64,000 nucleotides of DNA from positions 1 through 64,000 of the forward strand of contig CANKAT010000008.1 in NCBI GenBank assembly GCA_947479815.1, given 5' to 3'. Positions 53,258 to 63,566 of the stretch are shown in pieces. How positions within the stretch are numbered: position 1 is the stretch's first letter; each line of letters begins with the position of its first letter. This DNA is from Sphingobacteriaceae bacterium (GTDB lineage: Bacteria > Bacteroidota > Bacteroidia > Sphingobacteriales > Sphingobacteriaceae). The notes beneath the pieces are model-generated. The model ran no database searches, was not told the origin of the DNA, and worked only from the letters and a program-made list of their open reading frames with translations. The position numbers and the translations under genes were made by a program.

Positions 53258-54244
53258 TTACTTGCGTTTGATAACCTTATTCACTGCCTTTATAATATCT
53301 TCAGTATCTAAACCGTACTTTTTCATGAGCTGATCTGGAGTTCCACTTTCGCCGAAACTGTCATTCACTGCTACATACTCTTGTGGAACCGGATTGTTTC
53401 TTGCTAAAAGTTGGGCTATACTATCTCCTAATCCACCAATTCGATTATGCTCTTCAGCGGTCACGACACATCCAGTTTTAGCTACTGACTTTAAGACTGC
53501 TTCTTCATCCAAAGGTTTAATGGTATGAATATTTATTATTTCAACATTAATGCCTGCCTCTGCAAGCAGTTCTCCTGCTTCAATGGCTTTCCATACCATA
53601 TGTCCGGTAGCGAAAATACTTACGTCAGTACCCTCATTAACCATCCATGCTTTACCTATTTCGAATTTCTGATCTGGATCTGTAAATACCGGAACTGTTG
53701 GTCTTCCAAATCTTAAATAAACAGGGCCATGATAATCGGCAATTGCCATCGTAGCTGCCTTCGTCTGATTATAATCACACGGGTTGATCACCACCATTCC
53801 TGGAAGCATTTTCATCATCCCAATATCTTCAAGAATTTGATGAGTTGCTCCATCTTCTCCCAATGTAAGACCGGCATGTGATGCACAGATCTTCACATTT
53901 TTATCAGAATAAGCAATCGATTGTCTTATTTGATCATACACACGACCCGTTGAGAAATTCGCAAAAGTGCCAGTAAATGGAATTTTACCACCGATAGTTA
54001 ATCCTGCAGCAATTCCCATCATATTTGCCTCGGCTATTCCGATCTGGAAAAAGCGTTCAGGAAATTCTTTGATAAAAGCATCCATTTTTAATGATCCGAT
54101 TAAATCGGCACACAGGGCAACAACCTGATCATTCTTTTTGCCTGCTTCCAATAAACCAGCTCCAAAACCTGAACGAGTATCTTTTTTCTCAGTGTATGTG
54201 TATTTTTTCATATAAAAAACGTTTCCTGATCTTGAATCAGGCAT
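53258..54244 (-). CDS. Transketolase C-terminal section (Pyr + C-terminal domains)
   Basis: FFQIGIAEANMMGIAAGLTIGGKIPFTGTFANF; THQILEDIGMMKMLPGM. Start is probably the internal MKKYTYTEKK. Confidence 0.93.
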   Translation of the reverse strand: MPDSRSGNVFYMKKYTYTEKKDTRSGFGAGLLEAGKKNDQVVALCADLIGSLKMDAFIKEFPERFFQIGIAEANMMGIAAGLTIGGKIPFTGTFANFSTGRVYDQIRQSIAYSDKNVKICASHAGLTLGEDGATHQILEDIGMMKMLPGMVVINPCDYNQTKAATMAIADYHGPVYLRFGRPTVPVFTDPDQKFEIGKAWMVNEGTDVSIFATGHMVWKAIEAGELLAEAGINVEIINIHTIKPLDEEAVLKSVAKTGCVVTAEEHNRIGGLGDSIAQLLARNNPVPQEYVAVNDSFGESGTPDQLMKKYGLDTEDIIKAVNKVIKRK

Positions 54245-54281
54245 AAGTAAATTTTAGGTCTATTCTGATCTTTTATTTGGC

Positions 54282-55127
54282 TTAATAATCGCCAAGAGTT
54301 TCTTCCAATTGCCCTAGAGCAGTTGCAAGCTGTTCATCATTTGGAGCTGTTCCATGCCATTTATGAGTGTGCATCATGAAATCTACTCCATTGCCCATCA
54401 TGGTTTGCATTAAGATCATGATTGGTTTCCCTTTAGACGTTTTAGAAATGGCAAGATCTAATACACGTACTACATCTGCCATATCATTTCCACTCATTTC
54501 AAGCACCTCCCATCCAAAAGCCTCCCATTTGGTTCTTAAATTTCCTAATGAAAGAATTTTGTCAGTTGGCCCATCGATTTGCTGACCATTAACATCTATA
54601 GTTGAAATCAGATTATCTACTTTATTGTGGCTGGCATACATTGCTGCCTCCCAAATCTGGCCTTCCTGCAATTCTCCATCACCATGTAATGAAAAAACAA
54701 GTCGACTGTCTTTATTTAATTTTTTAGCAACTGCAGCACCAATAGCAACAGACATCCCCTGACCTAAAGATCCTGAGGCAATACGAACTCCTGGTAAATT
54801 TTCATGAGTTGTAGGGTGCCCTTGTAAGCGGGTATTAATCTTTCTGAAAGTAGCAAGCTCAGATGCTTCAAAATAACCTGATCGGGCTAATACACTGTAA
54901 AAAACTGGTGAAATATGTCCATTAGATAAAAAGAACAGGTCTTCACCATGGCCGTCCATGTTAAACTTGGTGTTATGCTTCAGGGTATTAAAATACAAGG
55001 CTACTAAATAATCAGCACAACCAAGTGAACCACCCGGATGACCTGACTGGCAGGCATGTACCATTCTAACGATATCTCTGCGAACCTGAGAGGCAATTTT
55101 TGCTAATTTTTCAATATCTGGAGTCAT
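54282..55127 (-). CDS. Transketolase N-terminal section (TPP domain)
   Basis: GHPGGSLGCADYLVALYF; GSLGQGMSVAIGAAVAKK; SLHGDGELQEGQIWEAAMYA. Confidence 0.94.
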   Translation of the reverse strand: MTPDIEKLAKIASQVRRDIVRMVHACQSGHPGGSLGCADYLVALYFNTLKHNTKFNMDGHGEDLFFLSNGHISPVFYSVLARSGYFEASELATFRKINTRLQGHPTTHENLPGVRIASGSLGQGMSVAIGAAVAKKLNKDSRLVFSLHGDGELQEGQIWEAAMYASHNKVDNLISTIDVNGQQIDGPTDKILSLGNLRTKWEAFGWEVLEMSGNDMADVVRVLDLAISKTSKGKPIMILMQTMMGNGVDFMMHTHKWHGTAPNDEQLATALGQLEETLGDY

Positions 55128-55221
55128 ATTTAATGCTTAATGGCTCTGCTAAAATAGCCATGATTTCTGAATAGATGTGCTGCTTATGTGTTTTATTATT
55201 TCTTATTCTATTGGGTATAAA

Positions 55222-55683
55222 TTATTTCAGGATTTCTAATACCTGTGCAGATGAATTCTTAGTATCAACTTTATCAATGATCTTACGAATCATACCATTT
55301 TTATCAATGATGAAAGTTTTGCGTGAAACACCCATGTATTTTTTTCCGTACATGTTCTTTTCAACCCAAACTCCATAAGCTTCAACAATTTTCTTTTCTG
55401 TATCAGCGATCAATGAGAACGGCAAATTATATTTGCCAATAAATTTCAGGTGTGACTTTTCATCGTCAGTACTTACTCCCAAAACTTCAAATCCTTCTGC
55501 TAGCAAGAATTCATAATTATCTCGAAAGCTGCACGCTTCTGCAGTACACCCCGGTGTATCATCTTTGGGGTAGAAATAAAGAATAATATTCTTTCCAGCA
55601 AAATTACTTAAGCTTACAGATTTGCCATTTTGATCATTTGCAGTAAATTCAGGTGCCTTTTGCCCTTCGCTCAATTCATTCAT
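55222..55683 (-). CDS. bcp: Thioredoxin-dependent thiol peroxidase (BCP/PrxQ)
   Basis: LYFYPKDDTPGCTAEACSFRDNYEFLLAEGFEVLGVS. Confidence 0.95.
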   Translation of the reverse strand: MNELSEGQKAPEFTANDQNGKSVSLSNFAGKNIILYFYPKDDTPGCTAEACSFRDNYEFLLAEGFEVLGVSTDDEKSHLKFIGKYNLPFSLIADTEKKIVEAYGVWVEKNMYGKKYMGVSRKTFIIDKNGMIRKIIDKVDTKNSSAQVLEILK

Positions 55684-55744
55684 TTATTGGATTTTTTGAT
55701 GCACTAAAATTAGTAAAATAAATATTGTGAAGGGAATATTTCTG

Positions 55745-57451
55745 TTACTTGTAAAATACAGCATGGAACATGGCCGTATTATTTTTCTTATCGCTTACAA
55801 TAAGTTGGAAATCATGTTTTCCTTTGATAAGTAAATCGTCTAAACGATGCCATAATGAGCCAGATTTCGAATCATATTCCATCAAAACCCAGCGACCGTC
55901 AAGCAGCGCAGTAAAGCTGTCGATCCCCGATAGATTATCAGCTATACGAAATTGAATCTTCGAAGCTGTGGCCAGATTTACTCCATCTCTGATATTTAAT
56001 GGGGTGATTTTAGGAGCCACAGTGTCGAGAGTAAGATAAAAGCTATCAAAGGTTTTTAATTCAGCCTTTACAGATCCATTTTCATAATATCCGCCCTGTG
56101 CAATTTTTCGGGTATTTACGATTAAGGCTTTACTTCGCAAATTTAATGGGATATCTTCATCCGCGTTTATGGATAAACTATAGGTTCCGTTTAAAGGAAT
56201 TAAACGGTTGTGGATATGATGTATAGCTGAATATCCTCCTACAGGCCTTGGAGATCTGCTGTATACAAAATTTAGATCACTGAATAGCGTTTTCAAAGGA
56301 AATTTAATACTTAGCCCGGTGGTATCAAACGTATTTATCTGGTTAAATGCCATTTTTTTTCCGTCAAGCTGATTAACTAATTTTTTTGATACAGGATCAA
56401 ATTTGACTTTGAAGATTAAAACACTTTCATTTCCGGCAATATCTTTTACTACATATTTTGCTTCGTGTATGTTTTGATCAGCAATGCTGATTAGTCCGCT
56501 ATTGACCGCATTTTTATAAATATTTAATTCATTACCAGGCTCTATGAAGCTTTTCTGAATACGTTTTCCAATTGAAATCAATGCAGGATGATCAATATGT
56601 GAATTTATGCCTCTTGAGTATTCAAAAGAGAATTTTTCCCAAACAGAAGAATGGATTAGCCCACCATCAATAAACAATTCTATGGAATAAGTTCCGTTTT
56701 GGTTGTCTGATAAAGAGTTTTTATCGGAAGCTACAATGCCAAAGCCCGATTCTTTTTCAAGTGTGATTATGGCTTGGCTTGAAACCTGGTATTGTCCATT
56801 AGCTCCGTTAACCTGGTAAAATTGCTTTGGTGTATGTTCGCTAAATGGATTTCCATTCAGGTGGTATACGTATAAGCCTGCTATTGTAGGTTTAATCTTG
56901 TCAGGAATGGTAATGCCAAAGAGTTGCGGATTAATGGTTTGTTCAGTTTTTGTATCACGAAGCTCAAAATGGAGGTGAGGGCCACTAGAACCTCCTGTAT
57001 TTCCTGAATAGGCAATGATTTCTCCTTTTTTAACTGGAATTTCAAGAGCAAGAAGCGGAAAGTCAACATCAAATTTTTCGACGCTGTATTGGTAGGATGT
57101 TAATGCCTGGCTTATGCGATCATTGTAGTTTCTAAGATGCATATAAACCGAAGTAAACCCATTGGGATGATTTACATAAAGTGCATTGCCACCGCCGCCA
57201 ATCTGAACTCTGATTCTGGAAATGAAACCATCTGCAACTGCAAAAACTGGATAACCTTCACGCTGATTGGTTTTAAAATCAAGCCCGGAATGAAAATGAT
57301 TGGTACGTATTTCTCCAAAATTACCCGAAATTATTGGTGGCAGGTCAAGCGGAGGCCTGAAATAATTTAGTGGGTAGCTGACCTGATTTGTCTGGCTGTA
57401 TACCAGACAATTTATAAAAAGAAAAACAAGAGTTAAATAGCTTTTAAACAT
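55745..57451 (-). CDS. M23 family metallopeptidase (secreted)
   Basis: ISGNFGEIRTNHFHSGLDFKTNQREGYPVFAVADGFISRI; SSGPHLHFELRD. Confidence 0.92.
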   Translation of the reverse strand: MFKSYLTLVFLFINCLVYSQTNQVSYPLNYFRPPLDLPPIISGNFGEIRTNHFHSGLDFKTNQREGYPVFAVADGFISRIRVQIGGGGNALYVNHPNGFTSVYMHLRNYNDRISQALTSYQYSVEKFDVDFPLLALEIPVKKGEIIAYSGNTGGSSGPHLHFELRDTKTEQTINPQLFGITIPDKIKPTIAGLYVYHLNGNPFSEHTPKQFYQVNGANGQYQVSSQAIITLEKESGFGIVASDKNSLSDNQNGTYSIELFIDGGLIHSSVWEKFSFEYSRGINSHIDHPALISIGKRIQKSFIEPGNELNIYKNAVNSGLISIADQNIHEAKYVVKDIAGNESVLIFKVKFDPVSKKLVNQLDGKKMAFNQINTFDTTGLSIKFPLKTLFSDLNFVYSRSPRPVGGYSAIHHIHNRLIPLNGTYSLSINADEDIPLNLRSKALIVNTRKIAQGGYYENGSVKAELKTFDSFYLTLDTVAPKITPLNIRDGVNLATASKIQFRIADNLSGIDSFTALLDGRWVLMEYDSKSGSLWHRLDDLLIKGKHDFQLIVSDKKNNTAMFHAVFYK

Positions 57452-57463
57452 TTGAATGCAGCA

Positions 57464-58075
57464 TTACCGGACATAAAAATCCAGTAACTTTTCATCTTCC
57501 AAATAACCTGCCAAATGATCGCCGACATTTACTTTTCCAACTCCCTGAGGGGTACCCGTGAAAATAAGATCTCCTTTTTTAAGAGTAATATATTTGGATA
57601 CAAAGGCAATAATATATTCATAAGAAAATAACAAGCCACTAGTATTGCCGCTTTGAACAGTATTTCCATTGAGATCTAGCCTGATGTTCAGCTTAGCTAA
57701 ATCTTTGAAATTTGATTTAGGAAAAAATTTGCTTACCGGAGCCGAATTATCAAATGCTTTGGCCAGTTCCCATGGAAGCCCTTTTTCTTTATGTTTTTGT
57801 TGTATATCCCTTGCGGTAAAATCTATACCCAGACCAATTTCATCAAAGTAATTACCTGCAAATTTTTCAGCAATATGCTTTCCTTCTTTTGATATTTTTA
57901 AAACCAATTCTATTTCATGATGAATATCAATTGAAAATTCAGGGTGGTAAAATGGTTTGTTATCCTTTAAAACTGCTGTATCTGGTTTCATGAATATCAC
58001 AGGTACAGTTGGAACAGGATTATTTAATTCTTTGGCATGCTCGGCGTAATTACGTCCAATAGCTATTATTTTCAT
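57464..58075 (-). CDS. Fumarylacetoacetate hydrolase family protein
   Basis: MKIIAIGRNYAEHAKELNNPVPTVPVIFMKPDTAV; GDLIFTGTPQGVGKV. Confidence 0.92.
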   Translation of the reverse strand: MKIIAIGRNYAEHAKELNNPVPTVPVIFMKPDTAVLKDNKPFYHPEFSIDIHHEIELVLKISKEGKHIAEKFAGNYFDEIGLGIDFTARDIQQKHKEKGLPWELAKAFDNSAPVSKFFPKSNFKDLAKLNIRLDLNGNTVQSGNTSGLLFSYEYIIAFVSKYITLKKGDLIFTGTPQGVGKVNVGDHLAGYLEDEKLLDFYVR

Positions 58076-58120
58076 ACAGCGAATATATAAATACTGAATA
58101 AAAAGAAGATGGATTTTTGA

Positions 58121-58666
58121 TTAAAGTACTGAGATACGTTTTGTAATGATCTCTGAACCTACACTAACACGAATAAAATAGAATCCACTGGTTATGCGGG
58201 AAGCGATTACGAAAGGTTTAGTTTGATCTCCAGCAGCAACTCGTTCAGAAAGCAAGGTAGTAATCTCATTTCCCAAAACATCCATAATTTTTACAATTAC
58301 ATTAGCATCTTTGCTCATGCTAAAGCTTAAATTTAATTGATCAGAAATTGGATTGGGATACACTTTTACATTATTCAATACCCTGTCATTGTCAACAGAT
58401 TTAGGAGCACCCATGATCTTCGTGTTTCCAAAAAAATTGTCTTTGGCAGGTTTAAATGGAATGAAATTCACCTTTACACCATTTTTAAGGTAGGCCGGTT
58501 TATTGATTCGTGTATCTGTTATTTTGGTAGAAACCTTTGCTTTTACTTTTAATGAATCTGGCCTTGCTCCCTGCGGAATTTTATATGCATAGGTATTGCC
58601 AGCCATGAATATGGTTAGCACTATGGAGGTAAGAAAAATTCGCAGGTAGAAGTTTATCATACGCAA
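58121..58666 (-). CDS. Short secreted protein with T9SS type A C-terminal sorting domain
   Basis: Signal peptide; VYPNPISDQLNLSFSMSKDANVIVKIMDVLGNEITTL...GFYFIRVSVGSEIITKRISVL. Confidence 0.88.
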   Translation of the reverse strand: MRMINFYLRIFLTSIVLTIFMAGNTYAYKIPQGARPDSLKVKAKVSTKITDTRINKPAYLKNGVKVNFIPFKPAKDNFFGNTKIMGAPKSVDNDRVLNNVKVYPNPISDQLNLSFSMSKDANVIVKIMDVLGNEITTLLSERVAAGDQTKPFVIASRITSGFYFIRVSVGSEIITKRISVL

Positions 58667-58857
58667 TTACAACGAAAGTATAAATATAATGCATTTTAAT
58701 ATATACCAACAGGGTTTTGAGCCTTTTTAACAAAATTTAACTAAACTAAGTTTAAGATACGGTTGAAAACCTATATATGTTGGTTTAAATTTAAAAAAAA
58801 TGATCGTAAATCAATGGTTCATTTATACAGTTGTGATATTGTTTTTAAGATGTACTT

Positions 58858-60819
58858 TTGTCAAATAATTTTATTGACGTGTCAAATATAAAAAATCTCC
58901 AAAAGCTATCTGCTGCAGGTTTATTGATTAGTTTTGGTATCATTTACGGTGATATTGGAACATCTCCTCTCTACGTATTTAAGGCTATCATCGCAGATCG
59001 TATCATCACTAAAGATCTTATTTTGGGTGGCTTGTCTTGCATTTTTTGGACCTTGACCTTGCAAACCACAATAAAGTATGTCATAATTACGTTACGTGCC
59101 GACAATAAAGGTGAGGGGGGTATTTTATCACTCTACTCATTAGTCAAGAAAAAGGGTAAATGGCTAGTAATCCCTGCTATGGTTGGTGCCGCAGCTATGC
59201 TTGCTGATGGCATGATCACACCACCCATTACAGTTTCTGCTGCAATCGAGGGTTTAAGAATGTTTTACAAAGACATTCCAACTATTCCAATTGTAATTGT
59301 AATCATTTCAATGTTGTTTTTAATTCAGCAATTCGGAACCTTTATTGTAGGTAAGGCATTTGGGCCGATTATGTTTATATGGTTTACCATGATGGCCGTA
59401 TTGGGAAGTTTTTATCTTATTCAGTATCCTGAGATTCTCAAAGCCGTTAGTCCTTATTATGCATACGCCTTATTGACAACTAATCCAAGTGCATTATTTA
59501 TTCTTGGTGCGGTTTTTCTTTGTACCACAGGAGCAGAAGCCTTGTATTCTGATCTTGGTCATTGCGGACGATCAAATATTTGGATTAGCTGGATCTATGT
59601 TAAGCTTTGTCTCTTATTAAATTATTTTGGTCAGGGTGTATGGCTATGGCAACATCAGGGAACCACTTTAAGTTCCGGAGATAATCCATTCTTCAGTATT
59701 ATGCCCGAATGGTTCTTGATAGCCGGTATAAGTATAGCTACCGCAGCTGCAATCATTGCCAGTCAGGCTTTGATTTCAGGTTCCTTTACGCTGATATCAG
59801 AAGCAGTAAGACTTAACTTATGGCCAAAAGTTAAAATCAATTATCCAAGTAATCAAAAGGGGCAATTATACGTTCCTTCAATAAATATTTTATTGTGGAT
59901 TGGCTGTATTATTGTGGTTCTGATTTTTCGCGAATCTCAAAATATGGAAGGAGCGTATGGTTTAGCTATAAACCTTACCTTTATGATGACTACAATTCTG
60001 GTTGCCGTTTTTCTAAAGCGCAAAAAGTTTCCTAATTATTTGATTGTACTTTTTGTAATGGTCTATGGTTTTATTGAACTAGGATTTTTAATAGCTAATA
60101 TGGCAAAGTTCCTTCATGGGGGATGGTTTACAATATCACTGGCCTTTTTACTACTTTCTGTCATGTGGGCTTGGTATTCTGCAAGGAAAATCAAAAACCG
60201 TTTTGTGAAGTTTGTCGAGATTGATTCATATTATCCTATTTTGACTGAATTAAGTGAGGATCAAACGGTACCTAAATATGCCTCTCAATTGGTTTATCTA
60301 ACGAGCTCAAATTTTAACTCCGAGATAGAATCGAAAATAATGTATTCTATTTTACAGAAGCAGCCTAAGAGGGCAGATGTATACTGGATTGTACATGTTG
60401 ATGTTACGGATGAACCTTTTACACGAGATTACAAGGTCGAATTTTTAATACCTAACAAATTGATACGGATTAATTTTAAGCTGGGTTTCCGTGTTGAGCA
60501 GCAGATCAATGTCTTATTCAGGAGAGTTGTAGAAGAGCTGGTAAAAAATAAGGAAGTAGAAATTACTAGTAAGTATACTTCTCTAAATAAATATAAGATC
60601 ATTGGTGATTTCAGATTTGTGGTATTGGAAAAGGTATTGTCTAAATCAAATGTTTTAAGCTTTAAGGATAAATTCATCATGGACTATTATTTCATACTAA
60701 AGAAGTTTTCACTTTCTGAAGAACGAGGTTTTGGTCTTGATGTTAGCTTTGTAACCGTAGAAAGAGTTCCATTAATGATCTCTTATCAGGATACTAGCGA
60801 ATTAATACGATTGGAATAG
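58858..60819 (+). CDS. kup: Kup-type potassium uptake protein
   Basis: SFGIIYGDIGTSPLYVFKAI; DNKGEGGILSLYSLV; GAEALYSDLGHCG. TTG 58858 or GTG 58879 start. Confidence 0.94.
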   Translation: MSNNFIDVSNIKNLQKLSAAGLLISFGIIYGDIGTSPLYVFKAIIADRIITKDLILGGLSCIFWTLTLQTTIKYVIITLRADNKGEGGILSLYSLVKKKGKWLVIPAMVGAAAMLADGMITPPITVSAAIEGLRMFYKDIPTIPIVIVIISMLFLIQQFGTFIVGKAFGPIMFIWFTMMAVLGSFYLIQYPEILKAVSPYYAYALLTTNPSALFILGAVFLCTTGAEALYSDLGHCGRSNIWISWIYVKLCLLLNYFGQGVWLWQHQGTTLSSGDNPFFSIMPEWFLIAGISIATAAAIIASQALISGSFTLISEAVRLNLWPKVKINYPSNQKGQLYVPSINILLWIGCIIVVLIFRESQNMEGAYGLAINLTFMMTTILVAVFLKRKKFPNYLIVLFVMVYGFIELGFLIANMAKFLHGGWFTISLAFLLLSVMWAWYSARKIKNRFVKFVEIDSYYPILTELSEDQTVPKYASQLVYLTSSNFNSEIESKIMYSILQKQPKRADVYWIVHVDVTDEPFTRDYKVEFLIPNKLIRINFKLGFRVEQQINVLFRRVVEELVKNKEVEITSKYTSLNKYKIIGDFRFVVLEKVLSKSNVLSFKDKFIMDYYFILKKFSLSEERGFGLDVSFVTVERVPLMISYQDTSELIRLE

Positions 60820-60847
60820 ATTTGGAATACGCTATTAAAATTCAATT

Positions 60848-60880
60848 AAGAGCCTTTATCATATCATGATAGAGGCTCTT
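60848..60880. terminator. Long hairpin between convergent kup and APC permease
   Basis: AAGAGCCTTTATCAT-atc-ATGATAGAGGCTCTT; 15-bp arms with one G-T. Confidence 0.65.
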
Positions 60881-60915
60881 ATCTTTATAGAGATATTTTT
60901 AATACTCTAAATTTA

Positions 60916-62619
60916 TTATTTATTCAGATTACTCTTATGATAAGAGTAAGAAAAGTAAATGATCAGACCCAATACAAGCCAAATCAAAAACCGTAGCCAG
61001 TTGGTGTATCCCAGTTCGGTCATCAGGTATAAACAACTTAACATTCCTAAAACAGGGATGAGTGATAAATTTTTCATGAATGATAGTACAGACATGATGA
61101 TTGCTGCCAGAATGAACAGAAAATAGGGGAGTTTATCTTTGTAAACATGCCAGTCTCCGTTGAAGTCAAACAGTTCCAAAATTTGCTCTTTGAATACAAT
61201 CGATACTGCAAGGAAGAGTAGGGGTACAATAAATTTTGAGTTTACATAAGGGATGCGGAAACGTTTATGTTTGGATTCTTCGGCATCTTCTGTTGGCAGG
61301 AGCAGCACACCCGCACATACCAGTACAAATGCAAATAGGGTACCTATGCTCGTTAGGTCAGTTACCTCGGTTAGGTTCATGAATAATGCCGGAATGGCCA
61401 CTACAGCACCTGTTACCAATGTAGCAAACCAGGGTGTTTTATATTTTGGATGTATGCTAGAAAATTTGGCCGGCAACAATCCATCTCGGCTCATGCTCAT
61501 CCAGATTCTGGGCTGACCCATCTGGAAGATCAAAAGAACACTCGCTGTAGCAATAACAGCACTGATTGAAATGATATAACTGATATTTTCCAATCCCGCA
61601 TTTTTAAATACAAATGCCAGTGGATCTTCAACCTGCAACTCATTATAACTCACCATTCCGGTTAACACGAGTGCAACAAGAATATATAAAACCGTACAAA
61701 TGATCAAGGAGTAGATCATGCCTTTAGGCAAGTCGCGCTGTGGATTTTTGCATTCTTCTGCGGTAGTTGAAATGGCATCAAAACCAATGTAGGCAAAGAA
61801 CACACCCGAAACACCTTTCATCATTCCTGCAAATCCATTGGGCATAAAAGGGTGCCAATTGGCTGGTTTAACATAGAAAAATCCTAAAATGATTACACCA
61901 ATTACTACAGCAACCTTTAAAATAACCATAGCATTTGTTGCCCTTTTGGTCTCTTTGATTCCAATATAAACTAGGTAGGTTATTAAAAATACGATACCAA
62001 GCGCAGGTATATCGGCAATTAATTTAAAATTACCGGAACCGGGGGCAGTAGCCCAAGCCTGGGCGGCAAATTTTACTTTTTCGCTGACCCCTGTTAGGTT
62101 AGCTCCGGCCCCGATCATTTCGGCATGTGCTTTTGATGCAGTCAGGTAATCCATGGTTAGGTATGCTGGAATATGGATATTGAAACCTTCCAGCAAATTA
62201 GTAAAGTATTCACTCCATGAAATGGCCACCGCAATATTACCAATTGCATATTCCATTAAAAGGTCCCAGCCAATGATCCATGCAATAAGTTCACCAAAAG
62301 AAGCATAAGCATAGGTATATGCACTACCGGCAACCGGTATTCTTGACGCAAATTCTGCATAACATAAAGCCGAAAAACCGCAGGTAATTGCAGTGATAAT
62401 AAATAAAATACTCACCCCTGGTCCGCCCTGAAAGGCTGCATTCCCAATAGTTGAAAATATTCCGGCGCCAATCACGGCTGCAATACCCATTAAGGTAAGG
62501 TCTTTTACATTAAGAACCCGTTTTAATCCTTCAGCCGCAATTTCAGCATCAGAAAAACCTGCTTTCCGGTCTTTCATTATCAGCTCAATCGACTTTTTGC
62601 GAAACAGGTTTATAGACAT
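60916..62619 (-). CDS. APC superfamily amino acid permease
   Basis: LTLMGIAAVIGAGIFSTIGNAAFQGGPGVSILFIITAITCGFSALCYAEFASRIPVAGSAYTYAY. Confidence 0.94.
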   Translation of the reverse strand: MSINLFRKKSIELIMKDRKAGFSDAEIAAEGLKRVLNVKDLTLMGIAAVIGAGIFSTIGNAAFQGGPGVSILFIITAITCGFSALCYAEFASRIPVAGSAYTYAYASFGELIAWIIGWDLLMEYAIGNIAVAISWSEYFTNLLEGFNIHIPAYLTMDYLTASKAHAEMIGAGANLTGVSEKVKFAAQAWATAPGSGNFKLIADIPALGIVFLITYLVYIGIKETKRATNAMVILKVAVVIGVIILGFFYVKPANWHPFMPNGFAGMMKGVSGVFFAYIGFDAISTTAEECKNPQRDLPKGMIYSLIICTVLYILVALVLTGMVSYNELQVEDPLAFVFKNAGLENISYIISISAVIATASVLLIFQMGQPRIWMSMSRDGLLPAKFSSIHPKYKTPWFATLVTGAVVAIPALFMNLTEVTDLTSIGTLFAFVLVCAGVLLLPTEDAEESKHKRFRIPYVNSKFIVPLLFLAVSIVFKEQILELFDFNGDWHVYKDKLPYFLFILAAIIMSVLSFMKNLSLIPVLGMLSCLYLMTELGYTNWLRFLIWLVLGLIIYFSYSYHKSNLNK

Positions 62620-62659
62620 ATCCTCTGAATATTGAATGGTTTAAGAATCAAACATAAAA

Positions 62660-62696
62660 ATTATTTAGTTTTGATAGCACATTCAAACTAAATAAT
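62660..62696. promoter_or_regulatory. Perfect 12-bp-arm inverted repeat covering the PAP2 start codon
   Basis: ATTATTTAGTTT-tgatagcacattc-AAACTAAATAAT; the ATG (62695-62697) lies in the right arm. Confidence 0.65.
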
Positions 62697-63351
62697 GAAA
62701 AAAAGCCTTTCTGAAATCCTCTTCCAACAGCGATATTTCTTGATTCCTTTTTTGATTGTGATCATCATAGGGTTTTTTCTGATGCTTGTATTTTCTAAAA
62801 CAGAACTTTTTTTATGGATTAACACTAAGTATAATCCTTTTTTCGATCAGTTTTTCAAACTTAATACCTGGCTAGGAGATGGCTGGATGACCATCGTAGT
62901 TGTTTGCGGGATGCTATTTTTTAAGTATCGCTATGCTGTACTTATGGCACTTGCCTATGCTTACAGCTCTATTGCGGTTCAGATTCTTAAAATATTATTC
63001 AACGCTCCAAGACCTGTTAAATTTTTTGAAAACATCGCTCCAATAAGAACAATTGATGGTTATGCCATGCATGAATGGAATAGTTTTCCTTCCGGACATA
63101 CCGCTTCAGCATTTACTCTTGCTGTTGTTTTATCCTATATACTTACCTATAAGCATAGTCATTGGATTCTTATACCTCTTGCAGTTTTAACGGCATTTTC
63201 AAGAGTTTATCTTGCACAACATTTTATGGAGGATATTATTGCAGGGTCTTTAATTGCAGTGATAATGACTTTACAGCTAATATATTGGCTTGAACATACT
63301 GAATGGTATCATTCTAAGAAATTAGATGCTAGGTTATTTGGGAAAGCCTGA
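62695..63351 (+). CDS. PAP2 superfamily phosphatase
   Basis: KILFNAPRPVKFF; WNSFPSGHTASAFTLAVVL; SRVYLAQHFMEDIIAGS. Confidence 0.92.
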   Translation: MKKSLSEILFQQRYFLIPFLIVIIIGFFLMLVFSKTELFLWINTKYNPFFDQFFKLNTWLGDGWMTIVVVCGMLFFKYRYAVLMALAYAYSSIAVQILKILFNAPRPVKFFENIAPIRTIDGYAMHEWNSFPSGHTASAFTLAVVLSYILTYKHSHWILIPLAVLTAFSRVYLAQHFMEDIIAGSLIAVIMTLQLIYWLEHTEWYHSKKLDARLFGKA

Positions 63352-63566
63352 TTTACCCTCTAAGGCTTTTCTATGTTTTTTCTTAGCTTGACTTTTGCTC
63401 AAATGGATAAGCCCAGAATTTTTTCTTAATCATGCAAAAAATACTGATTATGCGTGTAAAATGCTTCTTTATGAAAACTAGGTCGTTCAATTTTTGATGA
63501 ATAGATCAGAACCGATAATCCACCTCTACTCTGTTTTTTATCCTTTTGGGGTATAAAATGTTAGAA

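Noticed and set aside
53258-55127. Frameshifted single transketolase pseudogene
   Set aside because: Both halves have intact starts and stops and complete domain boundaries; the split arrangement is typical of known two-gene transketolases.
58727-58742. TTAACA...TTAACT as a fourth Pho-box-like site
   Set aside because: Only two half-sites at 10 bp; the third candidate is out of phase.
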